From the NCBI GenBank assembly GCA_008694505.1, contig VZDJ01007753.1:9473555-9537554 (forward strand): a DNA stretch of 64,000 nt, in the 5' to 3' direction. The translations under genes and the position numbers were made by a program. Of the stretch, positions 1 to 10,087 are shown piece by piece. Positions within the stretch are counted from its first letter, which is position 1. Every line of letters starts with the position of its first letter. This DNA is from Cyanoderma ruficeps. Taxonomy: Eukaryota; Chordata; Aves; Passeriformes; Timaliidae. The notes below the pieces were generated by a model. That model was not told the DNA's origin. It searched no databases and saw only the letters and a list, made by a program, of their open reading frames with translations.

Positions 1-3000
1 AAAATATTTATCAGAATTCTGGAACTCTTTCTGAGACAGATGGGGGTCACAATTGTGTACAGATATACAGCATGAAAATGGGAAGACAGCCTCTCTTGTC
101 CTAAACAGTGGACATATCATACCAACACCAGCAGCTTCTTAGGGAAGACAGACCAAGTGAAAATACTGCACTGTCCTATAGATAAAAAGGGCAGCACAAA
201 TACTGCATCTGTCTAAAGGACTAGCAAAGCTTATAAGCTTCAGATGTACTAAGAGAGATTAAAAAAGTAAGATATTCTTCAACACAAAGAAATACTTGAG
301 TAGTACCTCTTTTCTCAGTCCCCAGACACAATAATATGAAAGGCCATTGGCCTAAGAATAGTGATGGACTTACCAGGGTAGAGTGCAAGGTTTGCTTGGG
401 AAAATGACTGAGTGCCTTCCTTAACCTGATTTAAATTATGCTGGTTGTCATCCTAGATTCCAGATTTGGGAAGATAAGGGTAGATTTCTGATATTCCTGT
501 TGCAAATGACAAGCTGACATCCTGTTTAGAGATCTTTTACAATGCAATTCCCCGAAGATGGCTGGGAGATCCTTGGAGTAACTCAAGTGCCAAAGTATAA
601 TGTTTATTTCTAGGGCTAAATAATGAGGTTTATAGATTTCTTGTACACTTATCCAGCAGAAACAAGCTAATAGTGGGCAAAGCCAAAGGGACAGGGAAAG
701 AATTCCCTGGGATATATTTCATATGCTAAAGCTATTATTGAAATATAGGTGCACATCTAGCTCAGAATCTCTGCTCAACAGAACGATTGTACAAATTGCC
801 TCTGACCAATGACAGTAAAAGGCCTGAATCTCTGTATTCACTGGGAAATATAAAATCTGAATTTAATATAGTGCAGCCTCATTTCTGAATTAATGCAGTT
901 GTATAAAATACATTTTGTTTAAAAGAAGGCTTTTCTGCAGAGAGAGAAGTAGAAAAAGTGTGTCTGAGTATGCTACCGACCACAGAGACCCTTAAAAAAA
1001 ATAATATCGGGAAAAATGTTGAAATCTGCCTATTTATCACAGTAACAATAACCATTATTAATTGTTACTGTTATCCATTTTGGCCATATAGTCTGAGAAG
1101 ATATGAAATCCTGTTGTGTGGTTCCTCAGGAACAATGAAGTGATTTAGGCTTAGTCTTCCAGCATTTAGAAAAATATTCACATAAAGCCAAAAAATCTTA
1201 AGTAGCTTGCACTAATTCAGATACACCCCATTTGCTATTGAGGTGGTTTCTGTGTCAAGAAGTTTTTGGCTTTCTCATGGTCACATTCACAACTTTTAAA
1301 GCCTGTAATTCGCTTAGACTCTTTAGCCCTTCAAGTACAGCAATTAGGCAGTGCATGGGAGTTTCCTTTGATCAGTCCAGACTTGGGCAATAACCACCTC
1401 AGTTCTGCCTATATTTTCTACTTCAAATAATCTGCATGCGTCTTCTGCAGATTCCACAACAGAATGGGGTCTGCTGCTGGCTTCAGAACCCACACCAACC
1501 TAGCAGCCAATACCACCTCGGAAAGAAAATTGTACCACTCAATAATTGTACTGAGCTTGAGTCCAGATGCCTTGATGAGGATTTGTACTGCAGTTACATA
1601 AAAGATCTCACATCTACCTCAGATATTTTTGAGTCTGAGATTACAAGGGATTTAGAAAAGAAAGGAGAAAATCAAAATGGAACGCCTCTACATGTACAAA
1701 TGTATTCATATAAATGCCTCCTCCTTAGAAATTTCCTTAATTGGTTGAATTCAAGTAAACATCACAAAAATAGTATCTTGAGAATTCAAAGTACTGTGCT
1801 GTTCTGGTAATGATGAATTTCAAAATATTCTATGTTCACTGTGATTTAGAAAATCTTTAAAGAAATACAGAAATTCTATAAAGGCCACTGTAAAGGTCTC
1901 AAGTGGCTTCTGCTATTGGTGTGAGCTGAATACCTGTGGAAGACAACCTGCAGCACAGAAAATACCATCCTTCCATAAAGCAAGGCACAAAAACTGCAGC
2001 AAGAAAAATCTTAAAAATATGATGGGGCTACAGCATTTTCTTTTCACTGGGATACACAATATAATTACCAGTATTTCGCAATGGAAATGCATTAGTTATC
2101 ATAAACCACTTTGAAGTAGTTCACAGAAACCATCCGAATCCTCAATTAATTCACAATTGAATCTGTACTTCACAGCCAGTGATATGTAAGACTAGGTTAT
2201 TTCCCACATCCTCTGCTCCATTACAATTCTTCACAGAACCTGCTTTAAAAGCATTGTCAAAGTGTCCAAATGTTTTTAGGCAGGGTACAGCTGTCTATAT
2301 CCTTCAAATATATAATGGCTTTCCTTCTGAGGTCAGTTTTTAAAAGCCACAGGATTTTTGCATCAACAAAGAAGTCTCTGCAGCAGTGCAATCATGTGGA
2401 TTATATTAAACTGGGCCATCTGAAGGACTAACCGAAGCCCTGTAAAACTAATGGATGTTGCTGAACTTTGGCATTCACATAAGAGAAATGTGCAGTGAAC
2501 TAATTACAATTTCTGTCCTGTGTACTGTCATTCATTTCACAGCTTTCCTGAGTAACATTCTCTCAGCAGTCACGCAGCAAACTGTCCCCAAAGGTCACCT
2601 GTAAAGGCATTATATAGAATCTGATTCTGGGCATTGTTTCTGGGCTCTAATTGGAAGCTATATCATTTTGACTTGTCACAGCCTGGTTGTGTTTGTGTCT
2701 ACTGGTGGGACCATTCATATCTATAAAACCTCTTGTGATCTTAGGGGCCTTGCAATGCCAAAGGAGCTTGCTGAGCCAGGATCTCTGATGTTACATGGTC
2801 ATTCAGTGTTAGCTGACTGATGAGGAAAAATCCCATCAATAAATCCCATGGAGGAGAACGTATTCTACCGTTTGCTTGGCTATGCCAACGCTCTTTAGAA
2901 ACTAGCTATAATTACTGTCCCATGGTGAAGACAAACATAATCATCCTCATTTTAAAAAGTGAAGAAAATAGGATCAAAGGTCTTTCCCAATGTCATATGG

Positions 3001-3100
3001 AATGAATGAAAGGAGCTTCCAGGAACCCACAGTTCACTAAGGCTGTAAACAGTTCCATACTTTGTCAGAACGCAGCAGCAGCTCCATCTGAGAGGGTTGA
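1..3100. other. AT-rich non-coding stretch, no recognised element
   Basis: I see no repeat family, RNA gene or convincing exon here. The longest open frame (1436-1810, plus, 124 codons) has no strong start context, no splice signals and no recognisable motif, so I treat it as chance. If the minus-strand gene suggested by the CpG island at 4.4-4.9 kb is real, this stretch would be its intron or later exons. Confidence 0.6.
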
Positions 3101-3108
3101 CCCAATAC

Positions 3109-3351
3109 TTCTCATTTTGAACCTCAGCAGAATGCAACCTTCTGCCTAGTGAAAAATTATTTGATGAAACTTTATGCAGAGCACTAAGAAGTTGGTCTCT
3201 TTGCACAACAGACTTGAGTATTACGTCATCCACCTGTCTTACTAATACAGGGTCCAGGGTCCTCCTGTGGATGAGAAACTGCAATGCATAATGCTGCTGA
3301 GCACTGGCACTTAATTTTCTACTTCTCTCTGCCATGATATTTCCCCTTGGA
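3109..3351 (-). CDS. Candidate first coding exon, minus strand (unknown protein)
   Basis: This is a possible exon of an unrecognised gene. On the minus strand a CCCACAG acceptor-like site ends at 3352. It is followed by a 15-nt leader and an ATG at 3335-3333 with A at -3 and G at +4, a strong start context. The frame stays open to 2952. Its first part (starting MAERSRKLSASAQQHY) reads like a soluble, helical, Gln/Leu/Arg-rich protein with no low complexity. After about residue 76 the translation becomes Cys/Trp/Ser-rich and less protein-like, so the true exon probably ends near 3109-3122. The donor candidates there (GAA|GTATTG, GAG|GTTCAA) are weak, so the end is uncertain. The acceptor also has a poor pyrimidine tract. 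It lies about 1.1 kb downstream, on the minus strand, of the CpG island with an X-box. I cannot name a family; a chance frame remains possible. Confidence 0.3.
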
Positions 3352-3440
3352 CTGTGGGAATTCAATTAATTTCTTTTCAAAATATGATGGCCAAAAAATT
3401 TTTAATATTTGGTCCCCAAGGTACTTGCATAGGAAAAGGA

Positions 3441-3532
3441 TGTTTTTGTTTGTTTGGTTGGTCGGGTGGTTTGTTGATTTTTTGGAGGTTTTTGTTTTGC
3501 GGGCAGGGGAGGTTTTTGTGTGTGCACCTACC
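3441..3532. repeat. T/G-rich low-complexity tract
   Basis: The plus strand is dominated by TTTG, GGTTT and TTTTT runs (for example TTTGTTTGTTTGG). The 70-80 codon frames crossing it on both strands are products of this composition and are not genes. Confidence 0.75.
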
Positions 3533-4534
3533 AAGGAAGTTATTTTTGAAAAAAATGATGAGAAAGTTGCTCCTTCTAAAACTTTTTAAATCACCCTGAA
3601 AGTCTAAATTCATGAAAGTAATCTGGTCTCTCCTTTTAGTAAAGCAGAATGAGGAAAAAGGAATAAAAGGCAAAAAATTGGCTAACTGCAATACGGCAAA
3701 CTCAGGGCATGCATCAGAGAGACGTGCATGCAGATGGTCCATGAGTGATTTGAAAAAGGTTTCAAATGCTTGTACCTCAGGATATGTCATTATCTGCTAG
3801 CTATCGCATGGAACTGAAGTTTGTATTAAATCACCCAGCTTCATGCCTAGTAGATAGTAAATCTTTATATAACATTCAGTGGAGCTATTATATCACAGTT
3901 TCACAGCCTTCCTCCTAGCTGTTAAGCATTCTTTTTCTCTGTGTCAGATTTTTAACAGCAGTTTTCTCCCTATTTCATCAGAGGAAGGTGTTTAGCCCTT
4001 TCTGTGGTGGAGTACTTTTAAAAAATCTATTAATTTCTCAGCATGATTCACCAGACTGTTCTCATATGCCAAACTCCCCCCTTCCCATCATGATCTGGCT
4101 ACCCACTCACTCAAAAAAGATTTAATTTCTTCCAGTGGATATTAACTCTAAATCCCATGTGCATGCTTATCCACCCTGCCTGTTATTTCAGGACAGCTCC
4201 TCGCTTGTACTGCGGCTCTAATTAGTCAGCTGGCCTGCAAACCTCTGGTTCCAAGAGAAAATGCCAGCACAGTGCACTAAGCCCCTGTTCCAGCACTATG
4301 CCCCGCTTCAAATGGCAGTGTCTCCAAAGTGAAGGCATGGGTGTTGGAGGAGAGCAGCGTGTCTTAGCCTGACTTTTCCCCTCACTTGATTTAGTTTGTC
4401 TGAGTTTTTGTTTACTGGCAATCTTTAACGGGCTCTGCTGTCGATAAGGAAAGGATTGTTTTCTGCTTAAAATGCAACGGGTGAGGGGAAGAGGCAGGCG
4501 CGCAGAGCAGCTCAGGATGCGGCTGGAGCCGGGA

Positions 4535-4547
4535 GTTGCCAGGCAAC
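4535..4547. promoter_or_regulatory. RFX-type X-box
   Basis: The sequence GTTGCCAGGCAAC is a perfect 6-bp inverted repeat around one central A. It fits the X-box consensus (GTNRCC, short spacer, RGYAAC) bound by RFX transcription factors. In animals such sites are enriched in promoters of ciliary and some neural genes. Its position inside the CpG island is what makes it credible; an isolated match would mean little. Confidence 0.6.
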
Positions 4548-4612
4548 TGCTGCCTGCAGCGGCCACCGCATCGCCACCGGCACCGCACCCTGTGCGCCGG
4601 GCTCCGGGACAC

Positions 4613-4784
4613 CCTCCTCTCCGCTCCGCTCCCCTCGGCACCCCTCCGCTCCTCTCCTCTCCGCTCCCTCCTCTCCCCTCCGCTCCCTTCCGATCCCCCC
4701 TGCTCCCCTGCGCTCCCCTCCGCTCTCCTCCACTCCTCTCCTCTCCCTCCTCTCCCTTCCGCTCCCCCCTGCTCCCCTCCTCTG
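4613..4784. repeat. Polypyrimidine minisatellite (polypurine on minus strand)
   Basis: About 170 bp of almost uninterrupted C/T on the plus strand is made of CTCCGCTCCC-like and CTCCTCTCC-like units. Two larger imperfect copies are visible, each running from a CTCCTCTCCTCTCC block to a CCCCCCTGCTCCCCT block (starting near 4648 and near 4732). Mirror-like homopurine/homopyrimidine tracts of this length can form triplex (H-DNA) and often vary in length between individuals. It produces the spurious Glu/Gly/Arg-rich and Ser/Pro/Leu-rich open frames of this area. Confidence 0.85.
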
Positions 4785-4795
4785 CCAGCTTTATA

Positions 4796-4804
4796 CTTTT
4801 TATA
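4796..4804 (-). promoter_or_regulatory. TATA-box-like motif
   Basis: TATAAAAAG is read on the minus strand directly before the purine-rich tract and X-box. A start site about 25-30 bp further on would fall near 4770, inside the CpG island. The motif is common by chance in AT-rich DNA; its place at the island's edge is the only support. Confidence 0.3.
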
Positions 4805-4904
4805 CTCCTTTTCAACTCCCTCGGAGATGTCCGGGGATGCCCTTGTGCCAAAGCTGTTGTGCAGCAAGGGTGTTCCTATGGCGAATGATTTTGGTATTTA
4901 GCAC

Positions 4905-7377
4905 CACTTTTGTGCCTAGGGAACACTCCTGTTGCTGCTTTCTTCAGAAAAGTGATTGCTAAAGAGCATTTATAGCTCAAGTCATGTACATTCCCAAGCA
5001 TTATGAGCTTTTCAGTTAGATTTCCCCTCTTATGCCTGACATTGACCTAACACAGGTGAAATTATTTCGGTATTTCCTTGAAGAAAGATATAAGAACTGT
5101 TTCTGTCAGCAGAACTGTGTGTTTATGTATGTATCAGCATATTTTCAATACAAGAGCCTGCCTTAGGTAAAATTGTAGATGACACCCAAGGCAGGGGTCT
5201 CTGGAATCTCCTTCACACACTCAGACTTCTGAATGCTGTCCAAGTCCAGTTCGCCAGCTGCTCTTCTTCAGTGTTCTGACTTTTTTGTATGTGAAAGGGT
5301 AGAGATGGCAATGAAAGAGCAGGAGATGGAAATCTGCAACTAAGAATGAGATTTCAGAGGGATTTTCTATTTCAGTGCATTTGTTTGGGAAACCTTGAGT
5401 AGACAGCACCTGGAAACACTAGTGGAAGAGTGCTAATTTTGATGATAGACTCATCAAGCAGACTCTGAGAGAAAACCTTTGAAATTATCTTTTTACCAAG
5501 AGACAAGACAGAGATTCAGGGACAATTGCCCCAACTCTCCCATATTGGTCCTGAATTCCTCAGCTGCTTGTGGACAATACTCGTGATGGGCTTTCGCTTT
5601 TCTCCCTGCATTGGGTCTGCTCTGCTTTGTATGATTTGCAGCTGGAAACTATCACAGGGTGGAAGGAACAAGGCTGCCCTGTGTCCCAGGTTATATCTGA
5701 GCCCCTGGGTTAAAGCTCCTGCACCAGTGGGCCAGTCTCTCTGACTGCGCTTCCAACAGCTGAGCGGGATGGTGCCTTCCACATCCCTTTGGCAGCAGTG
5801 GGAGAGAGGGACACATCCCTAAACCAACTGCCCAGGTCCTGCCCCACACTGGGGCTGTGCTGTTACTGCTGACTGGTGCCTGGGGGTCACACACCTACAT
5901 GGCCAGATGTGTGCAGTGAGACTTGTACAGAGGAACACGGCTTCTTCTCCTTGCATGTGGAGTTCTGCTGCCAGCAGGGTTTTGCTGTAGGCAAGGCAAT
6001 CCTCTTGTTCACCTGCAGCTTTGTATAAAGCTCCCTTTCACTCATCAATCTGAATTAATAACACCACTTAAATATGAAAAGGTTTACCAATTACCTCCTG
6101 AGTTTTCAGCATTCATTTCGGTGTTAGCATTTACCAAAGAAAATAAATTACAATTGTAGAACTATATACTTAAAATTTCATTTGTCATGTCTTTTCCTTC
6201 TCTAAGATCATTGTTCACTAAGTTTCTTATAGATTTAGACCACTGGGTATGCTTTGTTCAGCTGTACAATTTATATCATGTAGAGACAGGGGTTTCCTTC
6301 AGGTATTCAACAAAGCAATTAACAACCCTCTGAGTACAAACAGCAGTCTTATGTGATGGATGCTCACATATGTATCTCCTATAATTCTGGTGTCATTCTG
6401 AATTAATTTTAATTTACACTTTCTGGAAGGGATTTGTTTTGTACCTCTGACTTCCATGCACAGAGCTCTGTACTATCACACTTGTACCAGGAAGCAGAGC
6501 ATCAGGGAGACCTAACGAAATAAGAAGCTGCCCTGAACACAATTATTCTCTTTCAGATCCCCAAAGACATCCTTTGTTCTTGTATAGTGCTTCCTCCCCT
6601 ACACAGCAACCCATGAGAACTCAGGAGTTGGAAGTAGATTCTACAGGAGACTAAATAGGGTATGGTTTCTGTGGGAAAAAGAGTCCTCAATCTCACTTCA
6701 GTGAAAGAAAGGCAATTTTCTACTCCTCCATGTAGTTGCCTGGGACCTGGCAAAGCCCAAAGGTTGAGTTATTTATCCCCAACATCTTGAGGACAGACAG
6801 ATCTATGGAGAACATCAAGTCTGACAAATAAATCTCACTTATCAATCTTATCATCTGTCAGGAAAAAAAAAAAATCATTTGCCAAATAGGAGGAAATCTG
6901 TGGGTTGCATGGAAACCATTAGACTGTAAGCCATTGCCCCTTTTAGATGCCAATGCTTTCCTCTCTCTGGTGCTAGTCAATCTCTTTCAAAGAGATAGAA
7001 TAATCTTCTTGTCAGATACTGATAGTATATCTGCAGTGCAGGATTCCATGATGCAGGGTGGCACTTGGTAGGTGAAGAATCCTCTTCTCACAGGGAAGGA
7101 TACTAGTTTTGTGTGTGACATAAATTTTCAGATTAAGTTCATAATTTTCCAGATCAATTAAAAATCCAAAGCAGGGGAAAGAATTGAATAAAATTAAAAG
7201 CTTTTGTGGATATAAATCTTCTTTGTTTAAAAAGTGATTAAGGAATTGGGATAAGACTTTTCTGTGTTTTCTTTCTGTGTGGTCAAAATATACCATTTTA
7301 CTCAAAAGGTACTCATACATATTTCAACAGATTTCTGGAGACTATTTTGCTCTTACCTGTTTTGCTATTCAAAGTAC
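4905..7377. other. Non-coding stretch with one GC-elevated patch
   Basis: No gene is supported. Between about 5500 and 5920 the base composition rises well above the neighbourhood, with several overlapping 66-88 codon frames on both strands. That could be a decayed mobile element, but I recognise no family and no terminal repeats. The remainder is ordinary AT-rich sequence. Confidence 0.55.
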
Positions 7378-7492
7378 ACTAAGATGACACTTATTGAAAC
7401 AGTTTATTGGTGGACTTGGCAGTTCTGGGTTTATGGTTGGACTTCATCTTAAAGATCTTTTCCCATCTAAATCATTCTATGATTCTATGATT
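7378..7492 (+). mobile_element. CR1 LINE, 3'-end fragment
   Basis: This is a 5'-truncated CR1 retrotransposon tail. It has the typical avian CR1 3' text: a segment like GTGGACTTGGCAGTTCTGGG, then a TTGGACTTCATCTTAAAG segment, then an ATTCTATG-type terminal repeat ending at 7492. No coding sequence remains. The match to the usual tail is close, so it is one of the younger CR1 pieces here. The 62-codon frame across it (7264-7452) is part of this repeat. Confidence 0.85.
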
Positions 7493-9457
7493 AGAGAAGC
7501 TTCAAAGCAGAACAAAGGAGTTGAAATCTCTCTCTTTCTCTCTCCTCTGAAATATCACAGCCAGTGACTTTGCATGAAAAGGTTTTCTGTGGTGTGGCTG
7601 ACCTGGGGCCATGCCAGCTGGCTGAGTTCTGAAACAATAACAAGAAAATAGGTCACTTCCACATAGTGTTTCTTTCACTTCTTACCCCCCATCAGAGTGA
7701 TTTGTACTAATGCAAACCCCACAGTCATAATCTTGATAATGGATGCAAACCTCTAAAAGGTGAAGGGATAAGCAGTATGCAATTCAGACCAGTTTTGTGA
7801 AGAAAAAAAAGATGAAAAATCTGTCAGGAAAAGCCCATTTCCATGAGATTTTTCTAAACTAATCCTTTGGCTCTCTAACACTGTCTTTTCCTGCAGCACA
7901 TATTCCACCCTAACTTTATCATGCTAGGTAAAACAACAGGTAAAAGAGGTTAGATTTCAGATTGACTGTTTGGCCTATCAGGAATTCTTTTCCTGAACAC
8001 AGAACAAATCCTCGATGCACCATTGATACTTTCTTTACAATAGTCTGCAGGAACCTATTTAATACATAATTCGCTATTCACATGCAGACCATTTCACTCC
8101 CATTTGTTTTCTTATATACACATTTCAAGGATGCACCAGTGTACTGACAAGCTTTTTGTGCAGTGGGCACTTTCAGCCATGTGTTTGAAATAGTATTTTA
8201 GAATAGTGGGAGAAATTAGATAGCAGATTCTGTCCAGAGAAAGGTCAGTGTTCTGATTTTTTTCATCTTAATTGCCCCTAGTTTACTGGTTGGATGGAGC
8301 AGTTCTCAGGCTTGACCACAGGTCCATGCCCCCTAAAAGGAATTTGATCTGGACTAGTGACTCTAAAGAGTGTTACAAAACATATAACAGCCCCCATTGG
8401 CTGTAATAACCAGTGCACTGTGTGCTGCTGCATAAAAAAAAACCAAAAAAACAACACACTGAAAAAACCAACCCTTTTTTCTATGTGCTAGAATAAAGAA
8501 TGTGAAATACTTGCTTCTCCCAAGTTCTCCAGCACTGCTAATGATTTTACTATAATTTAGGCTTAAAAACCAGCAGAGCTTTACTGACATTTTCAACTAG
8601 CTGTGTGAGACTGCATTGTTACTGCCCTAAGAATTATTAATGGCAAAGTATTGCAGCTACCTGCATACCCTGAAAAAAGTATTAATTTGCTTCACTTTCA
8701 ATGCATGTCTGCAAATGGATTCTAAAGTCCTGAAAGAGATATTACTCTTTTTTTATATGGAACTACTATAGTCTCTTTTTATTATGCAATTATGGAAAAA
8801 AAGTTTAAATCACCCCTACCTGTAATAAAAATGAAAGCTTTGGGCTTTGTGTTTTTTTTAAATTTATTTTCTGCTTTGTTGTTTTTTTTTTTTTTCTGTA
8901 TAAAAAGAGCAGTAGAAGATCAAATGTGAATCTGATTTACTTAACATGTTCTCTATGACCTCTGAAGGTCAGAGAACCAATTCAAATAACTGAATCACTA
9001 GTGGCTGTCATTGAAGGATGTGCACAGGAGCAGCCTATTTTATGAACATAAACAGAACTTCTCTACCTCTTAGAGGAGCTGCAGGCTGTGGCGACAGCTT
9101 CTGTCAAATGGGGAGCTGCAGTGTGCCACAGGGTGAAGGCTGAGATTAGAGTATTTTAGAGAGAGCAACAGGATTGTGCTTCATTTCATTAGCTCAGCAC
9201 CGACATGACAAGACTAAGGACACTTGTTCAATGAGTTCATTGATAGTGGAACATGTGGAAGACTCTGTCTGTCACAATCTTATTAGTGAGAGGATTTTGC
9301 TGTCGTTTGGACAGCTTTGGATGGACTTTAGAAAGGAAAGAGGATACAGCTGTTAAGCCTCACCTTTCACCTTGGCTGGGGAAGTTTCTGAGAGCACAGA
9401 TGGTGCTCAGTTTCAAACCATGAATCACTGTCACAAAGTCTGTGTTACGTAAGGCTG
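7493..9457. other. AT-rich non-coding stretch
   Basis: Only low-complexity sites are visible: a short CT-rich run near 7528-7550, A-rich segments near 8430-8470, and a T-run near 8880. No exon, repeat family or RNA gene was recognised. Confidence 0.6.
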
Positions 9458-9552
9458 TGTGGTGGGTTGATTCTGGCTGAGTGCCAGGTGCCCACCAACC
9501 AGTTCCGTCACTCTCCTTCCTCAGTGGGACAGAGTGGGACAAAATAAGACAG

Positions 9553-9558
9553 AAAAAC
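9553..9558 (+). repeat. Target-site duplication, left copy
   Basis: AAAAAC lies immediately before the TGTAGCGG start of the inner LTR and recurs at 10082-10087 after its end. Joining the outer LTR across one copy restores a continuous LTR text, which supports this as a real insertion footprint. The A-run makes the exact length (5 or 6 bp) uncertain. Confidence 0.55.
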
Positions 9559-10081
9559 TGTAGCGGTGTGCATTTTGGGTTTTCTAAAGTTCTCTATGTT
9601 TTGTTATATGTTTGTAATGGTTTGTTCCTACACCCCCATCCCCAAACCCCCCAATGGTGTTTCCCCTGTGATGGGCCTTGTCAATCACCTTGTAAGATCT
9701 GGAAGATTCTGGGGAAAAAGCCCTAGGATTTGGCAAGGTACCCTGGTCCCACCTTTCTTCATTGTTCTGTTAAGTTTCCCTGTTCTGGGTCTCACCCTCC
9801 CTCCCTTTGGATTGGTTCTAAGTTCTCCCCTGCTCGGTGTACACCCCCTGTACTTAAGGTGGGAACAGAGGGGCTGCTGGGACTCTCGCCCTCTCTGCAC
9901 TGTCCATCTGCACATGGGAGGTTGCCAGGTGGAATAAAGCCAGGTGAAACCCAAGCAGAGTCCACTCTTTCTTCCACGCTGTTGACCACGCTTCAGCCTG
10001 AGGTTCAAACCCACCAAGCCTTCCTTATATAGTTGCCAGAGAGTGAGCTAGCTGGTGAAGCAGCTCCAGGTTGCTACTATA
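9559..10081 (+). mobile_element. Solo LTR of an endogenous retrovirus (copy 1), nested
   Basis: This is a roughly 520-bp LTR starting TGTAGCGGTGTGCATTTTGG. It is highly similar along its whole length to the LTR at 58909-59399. It holds a TACTTAAGG promoter-like motif near 9850, an AATAAA polyadenylation signal at 9933-9938, and then a segment with AGAGTCCACTCTTTCTTCCA shared by both copies. There are no gag, pol or env sequences next to it, so it is a solo LTR left by recombination between two LTRs. It has about 33 bp more than copy 2, most of it just before the AATAAA. It inserted into an older LTR (see 9458-10285). I cannot assign ERV class with confidence. The 123-codon frame 9566-9937 and its overlaps are LTR sequence. 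Confidence 0.85.
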
Positions 10082-10087
10082 AAAAAC
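10082..10087 (+). repeat. Target-site duplication, right copy
   Basis: This AAAAAC is the partner of 9553-9558 and abuts the resumption of the outer LTR (CCCCTCTTGTGTCAAGATAA). Confidence 0.5.

Larger units (their letters stand above)
4430..4865. promoter_or_regulatory. CpG island, probable promoter
   Basis: This is the only GC-rich, CpG-dense island in the window. By my count about 22 CpG dinucleotides fall within roughly 300 bp (4490-4790), while surrounding DNA is AT-rich with almost none. It contains an X-box (4535-4547), a polypyrimidine tract (4613-4784) and, on its far side, TATAAAAAG on the minus strand (4804-4796). Vertebrate CpG islands of this kind usually mark transcription starts. 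Direction is not settled. The TATA motif and the candidate exon at 3109-3351 favour the minus strand, whereas a CGG|GTGAGG donor-like site at 4480/4481 would suit a plus-strand first exon. Long open frames inside it on both strands (up to 209 codons) come from its Arg/Gly/Glu- or Pro/Ser/Leu-coding composition and are not annotated. Confidence 0.6.

Noticed and set aside
1436..1810. 124-codon plus-strand frame
   Set aside because: Part of it looks mildly protein-like, but there is no start context, promoter, acceptor with a pyrimidine tract, or recognisable motif.
4222..4901. Several overlapping frames of 73-209 codons on both strands in the CpG island
   Set aside because: They are translations of a C/T-rich (G/A-rich) tract and give low-complexity Arg/Gly/Glu or Pro/Ser/Leu sequence. 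Every frame is open because the tract has few stops.
5516..5894. GC-elevated patch with overlapping frames, considered as an exon or pseudogene
   Set aside because: No frame is clearly better than the others, no splice pair brackets one, and no family was recognised.
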